From: Leeia oryzae DSM 17879
GTDB lineage: Bacteria > Pseudomonadota > Gammaproteobacteria > Burkholderiales > Leeiaceae
Assembly: GCF_000376945.1 (NCBI RefSeq)
Contig: NZ_AQXU01000013.1
Coordinates: 1-64,000 of the forward strand
Length of the DNA stretch: 64,000 nucleotides
Direction: 5' to 3'
Part shown: piece by piece, positions 33,936 to 43,216 of the stretch
Position numbering within the stretch: the stretch's first letter is position 1
Layout: each line of letters starts with the position of its first letter
The notes under the pieces: model-generated
Seen by the model: only the letters and a program-made list of their open reading frames with translations
What the model was told of the DNA's origin: nothing
The model's database searches: none
Translations under genes and position numbers: made by a program

Positions 33936-35408
33936 TTAATGCTCCAGCACAAAATCAATGAATCCTCGTTCAACTGACGTGGATACCAGCCGTACACGCA
34001 CGGATTGCCCGACTTTGAGCGAGGGCAGGCTGCCCTTGAGTCGCCCCTCTGCCGGTGGGGCAAAGATACGTACCCAGGTGCCCTTGTCGCTGTGTCCTGT
34101 AATGAGGGCATCGAACCGCTGGCCAATGCGGGAATGCAATAGCAGTGCTGCTTCTGATTTACGCATCTGGCGCTCGACCTTTTTGGCCGCATCCTCTTGC
34201 GAGGTACAGTGGGTGGCCAGTTCATCCAGCTCATCGTTGGTATAGGGCGGTTTGGTGCCGGTAATGGCCGCCTTGAGCAGACGTAAGGTCACCAGGTCAG
34301 GAAAGCGCCGGTTGGGCGCCGTCGAGTGCATGTAGTCCTGCACTGCCAGACCAAAGTGGCCAATGGGGGCGCCATGGGGATGTTCCACCACATATTCTCC
34401 AGACCCCATCAGTTTGACGATGACCAGCGACAGGTCCGGAAATCTGAGCGGGTCTGTCTTGTGCTGCTGGGCGAGAAATGCTTCCAGTGCCTTGCCATCC
34501 GGTTGTGCCGGCAGGGTGACACCGTATTCGTGTGCCACGTCGACAATGCGCTGCCAGCGCTCAGGCGAGCGGACAACCCGCCGGAGCGATGCACTGCCTT
34601 GTTCGGCCAGAAACCGTGCGGTACAGCCATTGGTAGCAATCATCAGTTCTTCAATCAGCTGCCGGGCACGGTTCTGCACCTGTTGCCGGATATCGGTGAT
34701 CCGGTCATCTTGAAACAGCGCCTTGGGCTGAAACGTTTCGAACTCCAGCGAGCCCTGTGCACGGCGCAGCACCCGCAATTTCTGTGCAAGCTCATCCTGC
34801 ATGCGTAACTGGGCATCCATGCCGGGGATGCGCGCCGCCGCAGCAGGCAAATCTCCTTTACCCTCAATCCAGTCAGAGACTGCATCGTAAGCCAGTTGCG
34901 CCTTGTTGCGTACCAGCGCCCGGTAGAGGGTCGCACTTACCAGTACGCCATCATCGGTAAAGGTCATCTCGTTCACCAATGCCAACCGGTCTTCGTCTGG
35001 GTTAAGCGAGGTCAGGTTGGTACTTAGCTGCTCGGGGAGCATGGGGAAAATACGGGCAGAGGTATACACCGAGGTGGTATTCAGCCGGGCATGCGCATCA
35101 ATCTCAGTCCCTTTTTTCACCAGCGCATCTACGTCGGCAACGGCCACAAATACGCGAACCTCACCATGCGATAACGGCGCTATGGTACTCAGCTGGTCAA
35201 GGTCGCGGGAGTCATCATTGTCAATCGAGCACCAGAGCAGACGGGTCAGGTCACGTATGCCGGGGTCACTGTCACGGGCCGGGGCAGTTAGCAGGCTTAA
35301 CTGTTGCAGCACCTCAGGGGAGAATTCCGGTTCCAGTCCGCGACTGAACATGGCCCAGGTGGCGATGGTCGCCAGATTGATACGGTGGTTGCTAAGTGTT
35401 CCGCGCAT
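33936..35408 (-). CDS. RNB-family exoribonuclease (short RNase II type)
   Basis: 490 residues; GAGGTGAGAC precedes the ATG. No N-terminal cold-shock domains. The RNB catalytic domain spans about 50-390 with CSIDNDDSRDLDQL (Asp63, Asp69, Asp71) and the RNA-binding loop APNRRFPDLVTLR. A C-terminal S1-like domain (about 420-490) ends the protein. In E. coli RNase II the fourth acidic residue of this motif is Asp; here it is Gln72. I believe this is usual in the short Deinococcus-like branch, but have not checked. It degrades RNA 3' to 5'. It faces mgtA and is divergent from the PAS-GGDEF-EAL gene. Confidence 0.9.
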   Translation of the reverse strand: MRGTLSNHRINLATIATWAMFSRGLEPEFSPEVLQQLSLLTAPARDSDPGIRDLTRLLWCSIDNDDSRDLDQLSTIAPLSHGEVRVFVAVADVDALVKKGTEIDAHARLNTTSVYTSARIFPMLPEQLSTNLTSLNPDEDRLALVNEMTFTDDGVLVSATLYRALVRNKAQLAYDAVSDWIEGKGDLPAAAARIPGMDAQLRMQDELAQKLRVLRRAQGSLEFETFQPKALFQDDRITDIRQQVQNRARQLIEELMIATNGCTARFLAEQGSASLRRVVRSPERWQRIVDVAHEYGVTLPAQPDGKALEAFLAQQHKTDPLRFPDLSLVIVKLMGSGEYVVEHPHGAPIGHFGLAVQDYMHSTAPNRRFPDLVTLRLLKAAITGTKPPYTNDELDELATHCTSQEDAAKKVERQMRKSEAALLLHSRIGQRFDALITGHSDKGTWVRIFAPPAEGRLKGSLPSLKVGQSVRVRLVSTSVERGFIDFVLEH

Positions 35409-35718
35409 GTCTCACCTCTTTGGCTGTCAGCGGATGCCCGCTGATTCGATTGTCCGCCTTGCCTGGCATCTTGTCACGGACTCATCCGGATGCTGGGGGC
35501 AAACCAGAAAGGTTGGCAGGTACACGAATGTTCACGTCGGCGTTGGTTGCACACGCATGACTCGGGTTTGCTTGTCTGTACGATAAACGAACGACAATAT
35601 TTTGCCCCCCAATACATTTAGCACATAGATCAACCGGGCTTAGATGCTATAACTCACCTATGGTTGTGCAATCTGTGCTTGGTATAATCAGTCATAATCC
35701 GCGGATGGAACATAAAGC
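35409..35718. promoter_or_regulatory. Divergent promoter region RNase / PAS-GGDEF-EAL
   Basis: 310 bases without a gene. An extended -10 (TGGTATAAT, 35680-35688) for the plus-strand gene lies 30 bases before its ATG; no good -35 is seen. At 35577-35594 TGTACGATAAACGAACGA matches the right part of the stress-island operator at 12 of 18 positions, 125 bases before the ATG, which is suggestive only. Confidence 0.45.
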
Positions 35719-38265
35719 ATGATGGATGGTACCCAAATACCAGATAAAGCTGGCGCTGCGCTCGATGAAAGCAGTATTGCCAGGTTATTGCTGCTTGGTT
35801 CCGGTATTGGCACCTGGGTCTGGAATATCCAGACCGGTGAGACGCGTTTTAACGAGCGTTGGGCACAGATTATCGGGTACACCCTGGCAGAGCTTGGGCC
35901 AACCAGCATCGATACCTGGGTAAAGTACACCCATCCCGATGACCTGGCTTTGTCCAACCAGATGTTGCAACGCCATTTTAGCGGGCTGGATGCGCATTAC
36001 GAATGTGAAGCCCGCATGCGCCACAAGGATGGTCACTGGGTAAAAATTCTGGATATGGGCCAGGTGCTGGTCTGGGATGATCAGGGCAAACCTCTGTGGA
36101 TGTTTGGTTCGCATCTCGACATCACCTCCAAATGGCTTGCAGAGCAGTCTCACGATGAATTGCTGGACCGGCTGCAGCGGTTATCGGCACATTTACCTGG
36201 TTTTTTGTATCAGTATCGCGTCCGGCCTGATGGCACTTCACATTTTCCCTTTGCCACGCCGGGTATTTCTGCTGTCTATGGCTGCACGCCGGAAGACGTT
36301 GCGCAAGATGCCGCCCCGGTATTTGCCGTTCTGCACCCGGATGATATTGGCCGGGTAGCGGCCAGCATCCATGAATCTGCCAAGACCCTCACCCCATGGA
36401 TTGATCGTTACCGGGTCTGTCACCCGGTCCGCGGGGTGCTCTGGGTAGAGGGTAATGCCGGCCCGGAAAAAGAGGCGGATGGCAGCATCATCTGGCATGG
36501 CTATTTGCGGGACGTTACGCTCGAGCAGATGCACGATGAACAGTTGAAGCTGCTGTCTACCGTGTTTGCCGCCAGCCAGCAGGGCATCATGATTGTCGAT
36601 GCACAGGTAAACATTGTGGAAGTGAACGATGCGTTTACCCGCATCACGGGATACACACGAGAAGAGGTGCTGGGCAAGCAGCCTTCTTTGCTCAGTTCTG
36701 GCCGGCAGACAAAAGATTTTTATCATCTGCTATGGTCAGACGTGAGCCAGAAAGGACGCTGGCAGGGAGAAATCTGGAACAGGCGCAAAAGTGGCGAAAT
36801 TTATGCAGAATTACTGTCCATTGATACGGTAAAAGACGAGCAGGGTCATCTGCAAAACTATGTGGCCATCTTTACCGATATCAGCCAGATCAAGGCCTAT
36901 CAGAATGAACTGGAGCGGATTGCCCATTTTGATGTCCTGACCGGGCTTCCCAACCGGCGGTTGCTGGGTGACCGACTGGAAATGGCCATCAACCACGCCA
37001 GAAGCAGGGGAGAACTGGTAGCGGTCAGTTTTCTGGATCTGGACGGCTTCAAAGCCATCAATGATTATTATGGCCATGCCATCGGTGATCATGTACTGGT
37101 GGTTTTGGCGGAAAGAATGCGCAAGGTCATTCGCGGGCACGATACCATTTCCCGGATCGGCGGCGATGAGTTTGTGCTGCTGATGACCGAAATCCATTCG
37201 TATATTGATGCGCTGGAAATTATCGAACGGGTATTGGTGTCTTGCAGCGAGCCCATTACCTTGCCGGATTCTTCAGATACCGTGTCTATCTCTGCCAGTA
37301 TTGGGGTCGCGCTCTATCCGGATATCCAGTTTGCCGACGAGTTGCTGCGATGTGCGGACCAGGCCATGTACCGTGCCAAGCAGCAAGGGCGCAATTGCTT
37401 TGTACTCTTTGACGCGACCAAGGAAGACGCCCAGCGCGAGCGCCACCAGTTGCTTCGGCAAATTGAGTCCGCGCTGGAGAACCATGAGTTCGAACTCTTT
37501 TACCAGCCCAAAATCAACGTCATGTCCGGTCTGGTCAGGTCCACAGAAGCACTGATTCGCTGGCGTCAACCCGATGGCAGTTACCGCGCGCCGGGTGAGT
37601 TTATCGACGTCATGTATGGTTACCCGGTCGAGCTGAAAGTAGGCCGATGGGTCATCGAGACGGCTGTGCGCCAGTACCACGAGTGGCACAGTCAGGGCCT
37701 GACCTTGCCCGTCAGTATCAACGTCTCTGTAGACCACCTGCTCAGCAAGACCTTTGTTGGCGATCTGGCAACCATTCTGAAACAGTATCAGATTGCACAT
37801 CCGGAGCATCTCACGCTAGAAATCCTGGAAACCTCGCAAATTGATGATTTCCAGCGGGTGAGAGAACGGTTGCTGGACTGCAAAGTGCTCGGGGTACGTT
37901 TTTCGCTGGATGATTTTGGTACCGGATATTCGTCACTCACCTATATGCGGCAGTTACCGGTAGACGCCTTGAAAATCGACCAGAGTTTCGTCAAAGGCAT
38001 GCTGAGCAATCCGGAGGACGAGAGCATCGTGCAGGGGATTATCGCGCTGGCGCATGCATTTGATCGTGTGGCCATTGCAGAGGGGGTCGAGACCCTGGCG
38101 CACCTGCAAAGCCTCAGGGCGCTGCATTGTGATGCCGCCCAGGGATATGGCATTGCCCGTCCCATGCCTGCCTTGCTGATCCCGGAATGGGTTGCGTCAT
38201 GGAACCATTCGCTGGAAACAAGCTCACTGATGGACATGCTCCCGAAACAAGGCAATCCCCCTTGA
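35719..38265 (+). CDS. PAS-PAS-PAS-GGDEF-EAL c-di-GMP signalling protein
   Basis: 848 residues, no membrane segment. PAS 1 (about 20-145, PAC-type HPDDLALSNQ), PAS 2 (about 150-280) and PAS 3 (about 285-400, IVEVNDAFTRITGYTREEVLGKQPSLLSSG). GGDEF at 481-485 is intact, with RxxD (RGHD) five residues before. EAL at 610-612 is intact, with EILE, DDFGTGYS, LKIDQSF and EGVET all present, so phosphodiesterase activity is expected. The segment after the EAL motif is unusual (FIDVMYGYPVELKVGRW in place of the common FIPLAEETG). A bifunctional enzyme or GTP-activated phosphodiesterase. Extended -10 promoter close upstream. Confidence 0.95.
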   Translation: MMDGTQIPDKAGAALDESSIARLLLLGSGIGTWVWNIQTGETRFNERWAQIIGYTLAELGPTSIDTWVKYTHPDDLALSNQMLQRHFSGLDAHYECEARMRHKDGHWVKILDMGQVLVWDDQGKPLWMFGSHLDITSKWLAEQSHDELLDRLQRLSAHLPGFLYQYRVRPDGTSHFPFATPGISAVYGCTPEDVAQDAAPVFAVLHPDDIGRVAASIHESAKTLTPWIDRYRVCHPVRGVLWVEGNAGPEKEADGSIIWHGYLRDVTLEQMHDEQLKLLSTVFAASQQGIMIVDAQVNIVEVNDAFTRITGYTREEVLGKQPSLLSSGRQTKDFYHLLWSDVSQKGRWQGEIWNRRKSGEIYAELLSIDTVKDEQGHLQNYVAIFTDISQIKAYQNELERIAHFDVLTGLPNRRLLGDRLEMAINHARSRGELVAVSFLDLDGFKAINDYYGHAIGDHVLVVLAERMRKVIRGHDTISRIGGDEFVLLMTEIHSYIDALEIIERVLVSCSEPITLPDSSDTVSISASIGVALYPDIQFADELLRCADQAMYRAKQQGRNCFVLFDATKEDAQRERHQLLRQIESALENHEFELFYQPKINVMSGLVRSTEALIRWRQPDGSYRAPGEFIDVMYGYPVELKVGRWVIETAVRQYHEWHSQGLTLPVSINVSVDHLLSKTFVGDLATILKQYQIAHPEHLTLEILETSQIDDFQRVRERLLDCKVLGVRFSLDDFGTGYSSLTYMRQLPVDALKIDQSFVKGMLSNPEDESIVQGIIALAHAFDRVAIAEGVETLAHLQSLRALHCDAAQGYGIARPMPALLIPEWVASWNHSLETSSLMDMLPKQGNPP

Positions 38266-38350
38266 GGCCTTGGTTCTGCTTGTCTGTAAATCTTTGAACA
38301 TAAACAAAAATATCTGATTTCCCCGCATGTCGGTGTATCGGCGTCTTTTT

Positions 38351-38372
38351 CAGACATACGCCAGCGTACGGT
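38351..38372 (+). promoter_or_regulatory. Stress-island operator, site E
   Basis: Core TACGCCAGCGTAC (38357-38369) within the 22-bp element; 15 of 22 positions match site B. It is 97 bases before the peroxiredoxin ATG. The flanks CATAC and GTATG are themselves symmetric (CATAC-N8-GTACGGTATG). Confidence 0.5.
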
Positions 38373-38469
38373 ATGCGGGTTCATGTAAACCGGCGGTCCG
38401 CATTACATCGACATTACCGTCCAAGTCAGGCAAACTATTAGTTCGTCATGTTCATCGGAGGTAAATTCC

Positions 38470-39123
38470 ATGTCTTTGCGAATCAATGATCTGGTCCCCA
38501 ACTTCAAGGCTGATACTGATCAGGGACCTATAGATTTTCATGAATGGATCGGCTCTGGCTGGGCCATTCTGTTTTCTCATCCAAAAGATTTTACGCCTGT
38601 TTGTACAACCGAATTTGGCGCAGTAGCGACGCTTGCGGACGAATGGGCCAAGCGGGGTACCAAGGTCATTGGCGTCTCTGTCGATGGTGTGGAAGCCCAC
38701 AAAAAGTGGAAAGGGGACATTGAGGGGTTCTGTGGCAGCAAGGCCGGCTTCCCCATTATTGCCGACGAAGGTCTGGCGGTCTCCAAAGCGTTTGACATGC
38801 TACCTGCTGAAGCCTACCTGCCGGATGGCCGTACCGCTGCAGACACGGCCACGGTCCGCTCGGTATTCATTATCGGGCCGGACAAAAAACTCAAACTGTC
38901 CATGACTTACCCAATGTCGGTAGGCCGCAATTTTGCAGAGGTGCTACGTGCACTGGATGCCTTGCAACTGACCTATAACGTACCACTGGCGACACCCGCC
39001 AACTGGACGAGCGGGCAGGATGTCATCGTGGCACTATCGCTTAACGATGACCAGGCTCGCGAGAAATATGGCAGTATCGATATCAAACTGCCTTACCTGC
39101 GCACCACAAAAGCCCCAGGCTAA
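38470..39123 (+). CDS. 1-Cys peroxiredoxin (Prx6 family)
   Basis: 217 residues; GGAGG lies 8 bases before the ATG. The peroxidatic motif DFTPVCTTEFG carries Cys45; the Prx6-type C-terminal extension (about 160-217) ends KYGSIDIKLPYLRTT, with no second resolving Cys in the usual place. Prx6 enzymes reduce H2O2 and lipid peroxides, resolved by a small thiol. It is the last gene of the island with a clear operator (site E). A GC-rich hairpin follows. Confidence 0.95.
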   Translation: MSLRINDLVPNFKADTDQGPIDFHEWIGSGWAILFSHPKDFTPVCTTEFGAVATLADEWAKRGTKVIGVSVDGVEAHKKWKGDIEGFCGSKAGFPIIADEGLAVSKAFDMLPAEAYLPDGRTAADTATVRSVFIIGPDKKLKLSMTYPMSVGRNFAEVLRALDALQLTYNVPLATPANWTSGQDVIVALSLNDDQAREKYGSIDIKLPYLRTTKAPG

Positions 39124-39152
39124 GGTGACGCGCAGCTAACACATGCAACGCT

Positions 39153-39179
39153 GCGATGCGGTGGGTAACCACGCATCGC
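39153..39179 (+). terminator. GC-rich hairpin after peroxiredoxin gene
   Basis: GCGATGCG-GTGG / CCAC-GCATCGC with a GTAA loop and one bulged base, 30 bases after the stop. No T-run, so termination efficiency is uncertain. Confidence 0.5.
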
Positions 39180-39207
39180 GGTGAGGTGCATATGTTCGCA
39201 GATGCGT

Positions 39208-40107
39208 TCACTGAGCCGGATTAAACCAGAACTCGGCCTGATCATAGGGCTGCGGCGTGGTCAGTCTAGGATTGGGGATCTTGAAGAGTTTTCGCTGTTT
39301 GAGGTTCAGTGATGCCAGTACTTTGCTGAATTCTGCCCTGAACATCTGGTCGAGGGTACCATTCTTGATCAAGAGGCGCATGCCTTCTTCTACCCGTTTG
39401 GCCCTAAGCAAACCGTTGTCGGTTTTGGGAAAGAAAAAATACATCGGCAGCGGGTAGTAAAGCATCAGCTGGTTTTCAATCATCATGTCCGGAAATTTGT
39501 TTCCAAACGTGATCATTTCATCTGCCACCTCGTTTACGCCGCGGCCAATTGCATCAAAACGCCCGAACATCAGCATCGGGAACAGGCTTTCATAGGTGCT
39601 TGCCGGGGTCACATTAAACCCCGCTGCCTTGTAGATACTGACGTCAGACCAGTCAGCCCCTTGCCCGACCGTGAACTGCTTCAAGTCTTCCAGTGACGCT
39701 ACCCGAGAAAATTTGGGCTGGTCTTCCGCACGAATCAGAAAGACCCGATACCCGATCAGCCCTTTATCAATGGGGATTTTGACCGGGTATAAACGCTTTT
39801 CCAGGTCGTCGGTAGAGTCGAGCACCATGGTATTGATCAGTCCGCGGTCAGACGTCATCTCGATGACCTGGCGGCTCTCGGTCATGCTCTTGGCAGACTT
39901 TATCTGGTAGGCCCCGTATTTGAATCTCGTGATGTCCAGTGCGGCCTTCAATACCCGCCAATGGTATGCATAACGCTTGTCATCCGCACTTTCCGGGCCA
40001 TTATGAATAAATACATGTTCCATGGCCCTGGCGGCATGCACGCTGGGAATGCAGCAGAAACATAAGGCAGACAACACCAGCAATCGGGCGATATGCAATG
40101 GTTTCAT
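39208..40107 (-). CDS. Periplasmic solute-binding-like protein of unknown ligand
   Basis: 299 residues with a signal peptide (cleavage near SVHA-ARA, residue 25). The fold resembles bacterial extracellular solute-binding family 3: SLEDLKQFTVGQGADWSDV, KAAGFNVTPASTYESLFPMLMFGRFDAIGRGVNEV and KNGTLDQMFRAEF. There are no permease or ATPase genes nearby, so it is an orphan. Such orphans may serve chemoreceptors or c-di-GMP enzymes. AGGGC precedes the ATG. Function unknown. Confidence 0.8.
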   Translation of the reverse strand: MKPLHIARLLVLSALCFCCIPSVHAARAMEHVFIHNGPESADDKRYAYHWRVLKAALDITRFKYGAYQIKSAKSMTESRQVIEMTSDRGLINTMVLDSTDDLEKRLYPVKIPIDKGLIGYRVFLIRAEDQPKFSRVASLEDLKQFTVGQGADWSDVSIYKAAGFNVTPASTYESLFPMLMFGRFDAIGRGVNEVADEMITFGNKFPDMMIENQLMLYYPLPMYFFFPKTDNGLLRAKRVEEGMRLLIKNGTLDQMFRAEFSKVLASLNLKQRKLFKIPNPRLTTPQPYDQAEFWFNPAQ

Positions 40108-40300
40108 ATTGGTTTTGCCCTGGTTTCAAGATGCTGAACAAGAGACATCCGACAAGTGCCGGTCGTCCTGCACATGTCCTTCTTATTATCTTAGTGCGTA
40201 AACCGAAGTTTTGACAGGGGAGATTCCGGGGGCTGCAAGAGCACATTTGACATCCATGCCCGGATAATGACTGATTGGCAAGGAGAAGCGTCTTATCCTG

Positions 40301-40765
40301 TTATGGGATTTCATGGTAAATAAAACGGGCAAGCCAAGGCACAGCTTCTTCCTCTGTATCAAAAATGAATAACGGGAAGGGGGGCTTGTTGACCTTGAGG
40401 TGGATATTGATCAAGTGCTGGATGTACCACTCGGTGGTGACATAGGCGACTGCGGTGGTAATGGAACGATAGCGTTCTTCATGCATCACGCTGGTCTGAT
40501 TCGGTGTTACAACGGGGCGCCCCGTCATGCTGACCAGTACAGGGGTAGGAGTTCGGGTAATCGCCAGACGACGTTCAACGACACTCAGCAGGCCTTCTGT
40601 CGACAACACAGGGTTGTGACCATAGTTGACCCGCATGATCCCATCCTTGCCTAAGTGAACCTTGGGGAAGGTGGTGGTGTCTGGATTCGTCATGTCTTCT
40701 TTATCTGGATTCATTGGTTCGATCATGTAGCGCGCAAGCAAAAAGCGCTGTGCATGATACTCCAT
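40301..40765 (-). CDS. STAS/SpoIIAA-like hypothetical protein
   Basis: 154 residues. AAGGAG lies 13 bases before the ATG at 40765, long spacing, so a start at an internal Met (codons 14, 18 or 25) is possible. The body alternates strands and helices (LLSVVERRLAITRTPTPVLVSM; SITTAVAYVTTEWYIQHLINIHL; PLFIFDTEEEAVPWLARF) in a way that resembles a STAS-like domain used in signalling. The resemblance is judged by eye only. No signal peptide. Monocistronic. Confidence 0.6.
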   Translation of the reverse strand: MEYHAQRFLLARYMIEPMNPDKEDMTNPDTTTFPKVHLGKDGIMRVNYGHNPVLSTEGLLSVVERRLAITRTPTPVLVSMTGRPVVTPNQTSVMHEERYRSITTAVAYVTTEWYIQHLINIHLKVNKPPFPLFIFDTEEEAVPWLARFIYHEIP

Positions 40766-40856
40766 ATTATAAAGATTTCTCCTTCAATGATTCGTTATAA
40801 AAAATATAAGCTGTTTTGTCTGTAGTTATTTATCGTGTTTTTATGTCTGGGCAGGT

Positions 40857-41201
40857 TTACATATGCCGTGCCGGTGGCGCATGTTGTAGCACCGGCATGG
40901 TCTCCACCACGGCCAGGCTTGGGCGTTCACCGGGTTTTTGATGTCGCAAGGTCAGGTATCGCAGGCAGGTCACACGCAGAAAAGAGGCAAAGTTGTCTAC
41001 CTCGCCACGGTATTCAATGATCTCGCCATACAGTTTGGTCACCAGCTGGTTCGTGGTCATGCCCTCAGACCCGGCCAGCTCAGCCAGAATGTCCCAAAAC
41101 AGGTTTTCCAGACGGATCTTGGTCACAAAGCCATGAATGCGTAGCGATCGGGACCGCGACTCATACAAAATGGGGTCAGCCTTTACGTAGATTTCACACA
41201 T
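40857..41201 (-). CDS. Ribbon-helix-helix domain protein
   Basis: 114 residues from the second of two adjacent ATGs (41201), 5 bases after GGAGG. The middle (about 20-85) is the RHH_4-type domain: SRSLRIHGFVTKIRLENLFWDILAELAGSEGMTTNQLVTKLYGEI ... FASFLRVTCLRYL. RHH proteins bind DNA as dimers through a beta ribbon, here with the basic strand around HGFVTKIRLE. It follows the DJ-1/PfpI gene after 59 bases on the same strand, so a two-gene operon is likely. Target unknown. Confidence 0.82.
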   Translation of the reverse strand: MCEIYVKADPILYESRSRSLRIHGFVTKIRLENLFWDILAELAGSEGMTTNQLVTKLYGEIIEYRGEVDNFASFLRVTCLRYLTLRHQKPGERPSLAVVETMPVLQHAPPARHM

Positions 41202-41260
41202 CATCCCCTCCGGATAATACAACGGGTGGCGTGAGATGCAGATGCCACCCGCGGCCATCA

Positions 41261-41842
41261 TCAAAGTTCGATACGAGTACCCAACACTTGCAGGAACTTG
41301 GCCAGCCAGTCAGGGTGGGCAGGCCAGGCGGGTGCAGTTACCAGATTACCATCAATGTGTGCCTTGTCGACCGGGATGTCAACAAAGTTGCCACCCGCAG
41401 CTTTCACCTCTGGTCCGCAAGCCGGATACGCACTGCAGGCGCGCTCTTTGATGACGCCAGCAGCGGCCAGTAATTGCGGGCCATGGCAGATGGCTGCAAT
41501 TGGTTTGTTTTGCAAGGCAAAATGCTGGACGATGGCAATTACCTCGGGGTTGAGGCGCAGATATTCCGGGGCACGTCCGCCCGGAATGACCAAGGCATCG
41601 TAATCTGCTGCCTTGATGCTATCGAAAGAGGCGTTCAGCGTGAAATTGTGCCCGGGTTTTTCGCTGTACGTCTGATCGCCTTCAAAGTCATGGATTGCGG
41701 TACGAACGGATTCTCCTGCCTTTTTGCCGGGGCAGACGGCGTGTACGGTGTGTCCTACCATCAACAGGGCCTGAAAGGGGACCATGGTTTCATAGTCCTC
41801 TGTGTAGTCACCTGTCAGCATGAGTATTTTCTTTGCAGCCAT
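41261..41842 (-). CDS. DJ-1/PfpI-family protein
   Basis: 193 residues from the ATG at 41842 (AGGAG 7 bases upstream). Flavodoxin-like fold of the DJ-1/PfpI superfamily: [15 protein letters not shown], the nucleophile elbow [14 protein letters not shown] with Cys, and [14 protein letters not shown]. Activities in this family include glyoxalase/deglycase, chaperone and protease; the exact one cannot be assigned. Acidic residue and His near the Cys are consistent with an active site. Likely stress protection. Confidence 0.9.
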   Translation of the reverse strand: MAAKKILMLTGDYTEDYETMVPFQALLMVGHTVHAVCPGKKAGESVRTAIHDFEGDQTYSEKPGHNFTLNASFDSIKAADYDALVIPGGRAPEYLRLNPEVIAIVQHFALQNKPIAAICHGPQLLAAAGVIKERACSAYPACGPEVKAAGGNFVDIPVDKAHIDGNLVTAPAWPAHPDWLAKFLQVLGTRIEL

Positions 41843-42282
41843 GGTATCTCCTCTGTCTGGTTGTTGTTCGCACTGCATCCTGATGCCAGTACGTAAAACA
41901 TTATGCGCGCAACCACCGGGTATGCGGGTAGCATCCGGCTGCTACTCGACAGCTATTTCAAGGCACTGCCAAAGCGGGGCATTCGCACACGGCGGGTCTG
42001 GCGTTTGTGTGCGTTGCTCAATCTGCAAATCCGCTACACGGCACAAGAGAAATGTGCAAATAGTAATATGCTTATTGTTATATATTCTAAATACGGTTTT
42101 TCGAAGGCTGACAGACGTTTTGTTTTTTAACTTGTTGATATAAAAATATAAATTTAATCTCAATCCATAATTTATATGGAAAATATTTGTGATAAATATG
42201 TTTATTTATTTCCAACAGGAATATAAAATCCTTCTCATTGTTTAACGTTATTGTCCGTCTGACCGCACACACAGGATAAATC
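41843..42282. promoter_or_regulatory. AT-rich upstream region of cysB-type gene
   Basis: 440 bases without a supported gene. Bases about 42045-42240 are strikingly AT-rich (for example ATATAAAAATATAAATTTAATC) compared with the mid-50s GC of the rest. It includes the imperfect palindrome CCATAATTTATATGG at 42165-42179. AGGA lies 7 bases before the ATG of the LysR gene. This looks like a bent-DNA or nucleoid-protein binding promoter. Confidence 0.5.
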
Positions 42283-43206
42283 ATGAAACTGCAACAACTG
42301 CGCTACATGGTAGAAGTCGCCAAGCAGGGTCTGAATGTATCGGATGCCGCTGAAAAACTGCATACCTCGCAACCCGGCATCAGCAAGCAGGTACGTCTGC
42401 TGGAGGATGAACTGGGCATCGAGGTGTTCATTCGTCATGGCAAGCGGGTGGTAGGGATCACCAAACCGGGTAAAGCCGTGCTGGAAATCTCCGAGCGCAT
42501 CTTGCGTGAGGCCTCCAACCTCAAGCGGGTTGGGGATGAATTCTCCAGTCAGAATGCCGGTAGCCTCACCATTGCCACCACGCACACTCAGGCACGTTAT
42601 GCACTGCCAAGCGTGATCCAGCAGTTTCTCAAGGCGTATCCGAATGTGAGCCTGTCCATCAAGCAAGGCAGTCCGACCCAGATTTGCGAGATGGTACTGT
42701 CTGGCGAGGCCGATCTGGCCATCGCGACCGAAGGTATCGAGCTTTTCAAAGAGCTGGTGATGTTGCCTTGTTACCAATGGAACCGCAGCGTGATCGTGCC
42801 GGAAGGGCATCGCCTGCTGGATTTCTCTGAAATTACGCTGGAAGACATCGCCAAATATCCGTTGGTGACATATGACTTTGCCTTCTCTGGCCGCAGCAAA
42901 ATGCAGAAGGCGTTCCATGCCGCCGGGCTGGAGCCCAATATCGTCCTCACGGCGATTGATGCTGACGTGATCAAGACCTATGTCAGCCTGGGGCTTGGGG
43001 TCGGTATTGTGGCAACCATGGCGTTTGAGCCCGCCAGAGATGTCGGATTACGCGCCATTGATGCCAGCCATCTGTTCGAACCATCTACTACCCGGATCGG
43101 TTTTCGCAAAGATACCTATCTGCGCGGCTTCGCTTATGACTTCATCCATCTGTTTGCGCCACACCTGACGCGTGATGCCATCGAAAGACAATTAACGACA
43201 GACTAA
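42283..43206 (+). CDS. cysB: CysB-type LysR transcription regulator
   Basis: 307 residues. N-terminal winged HTH MKLQQLRYMVEVAKQGLNVSDAAEKLHTSQPGISKQVRLLEDELG, characteristic of CysB/Cbl rather than general LysR proteins, and a periplasmic-binding-like sensor (about 90-300) with TTHTQARYALP and SGEADLAIATE. CysB controls sulphate assimilation and cysteine synthesis with N-acetylserine as inducer. No cys genes are in the window, so assignment rests on sequence. A long perfect terminator follows. Confidence 0.9.
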   Translation: MKLQQLRYMVEVAKQGLNVSDAAEKLHTSQPGISKQVRLLEDELGIEVFIRHGKRVVGITKPGKAVLEISERILREASNLKRVGDEFSSQNAGSLTIATTHTQARYALPSVIQQFLKAYPNVSLSIKQGSPTQICEMVLSGEADLAIATEGIELFKELVMLPCYQWNRSVIVPEGHRLLDFSEITLEDIAKYPLVTYDFAFSGRSKMQKAFHAAGLEPNIVLTAIDADVIKTYVSLGLGVGIVATMAFEPARDVGLRAIDASHLFEPSTTRIGFRKDTYLRGFAYDFIHLFAPHLTRDAIERQLTTD

Positions 43207-43216
43207 TGACGTCTTA

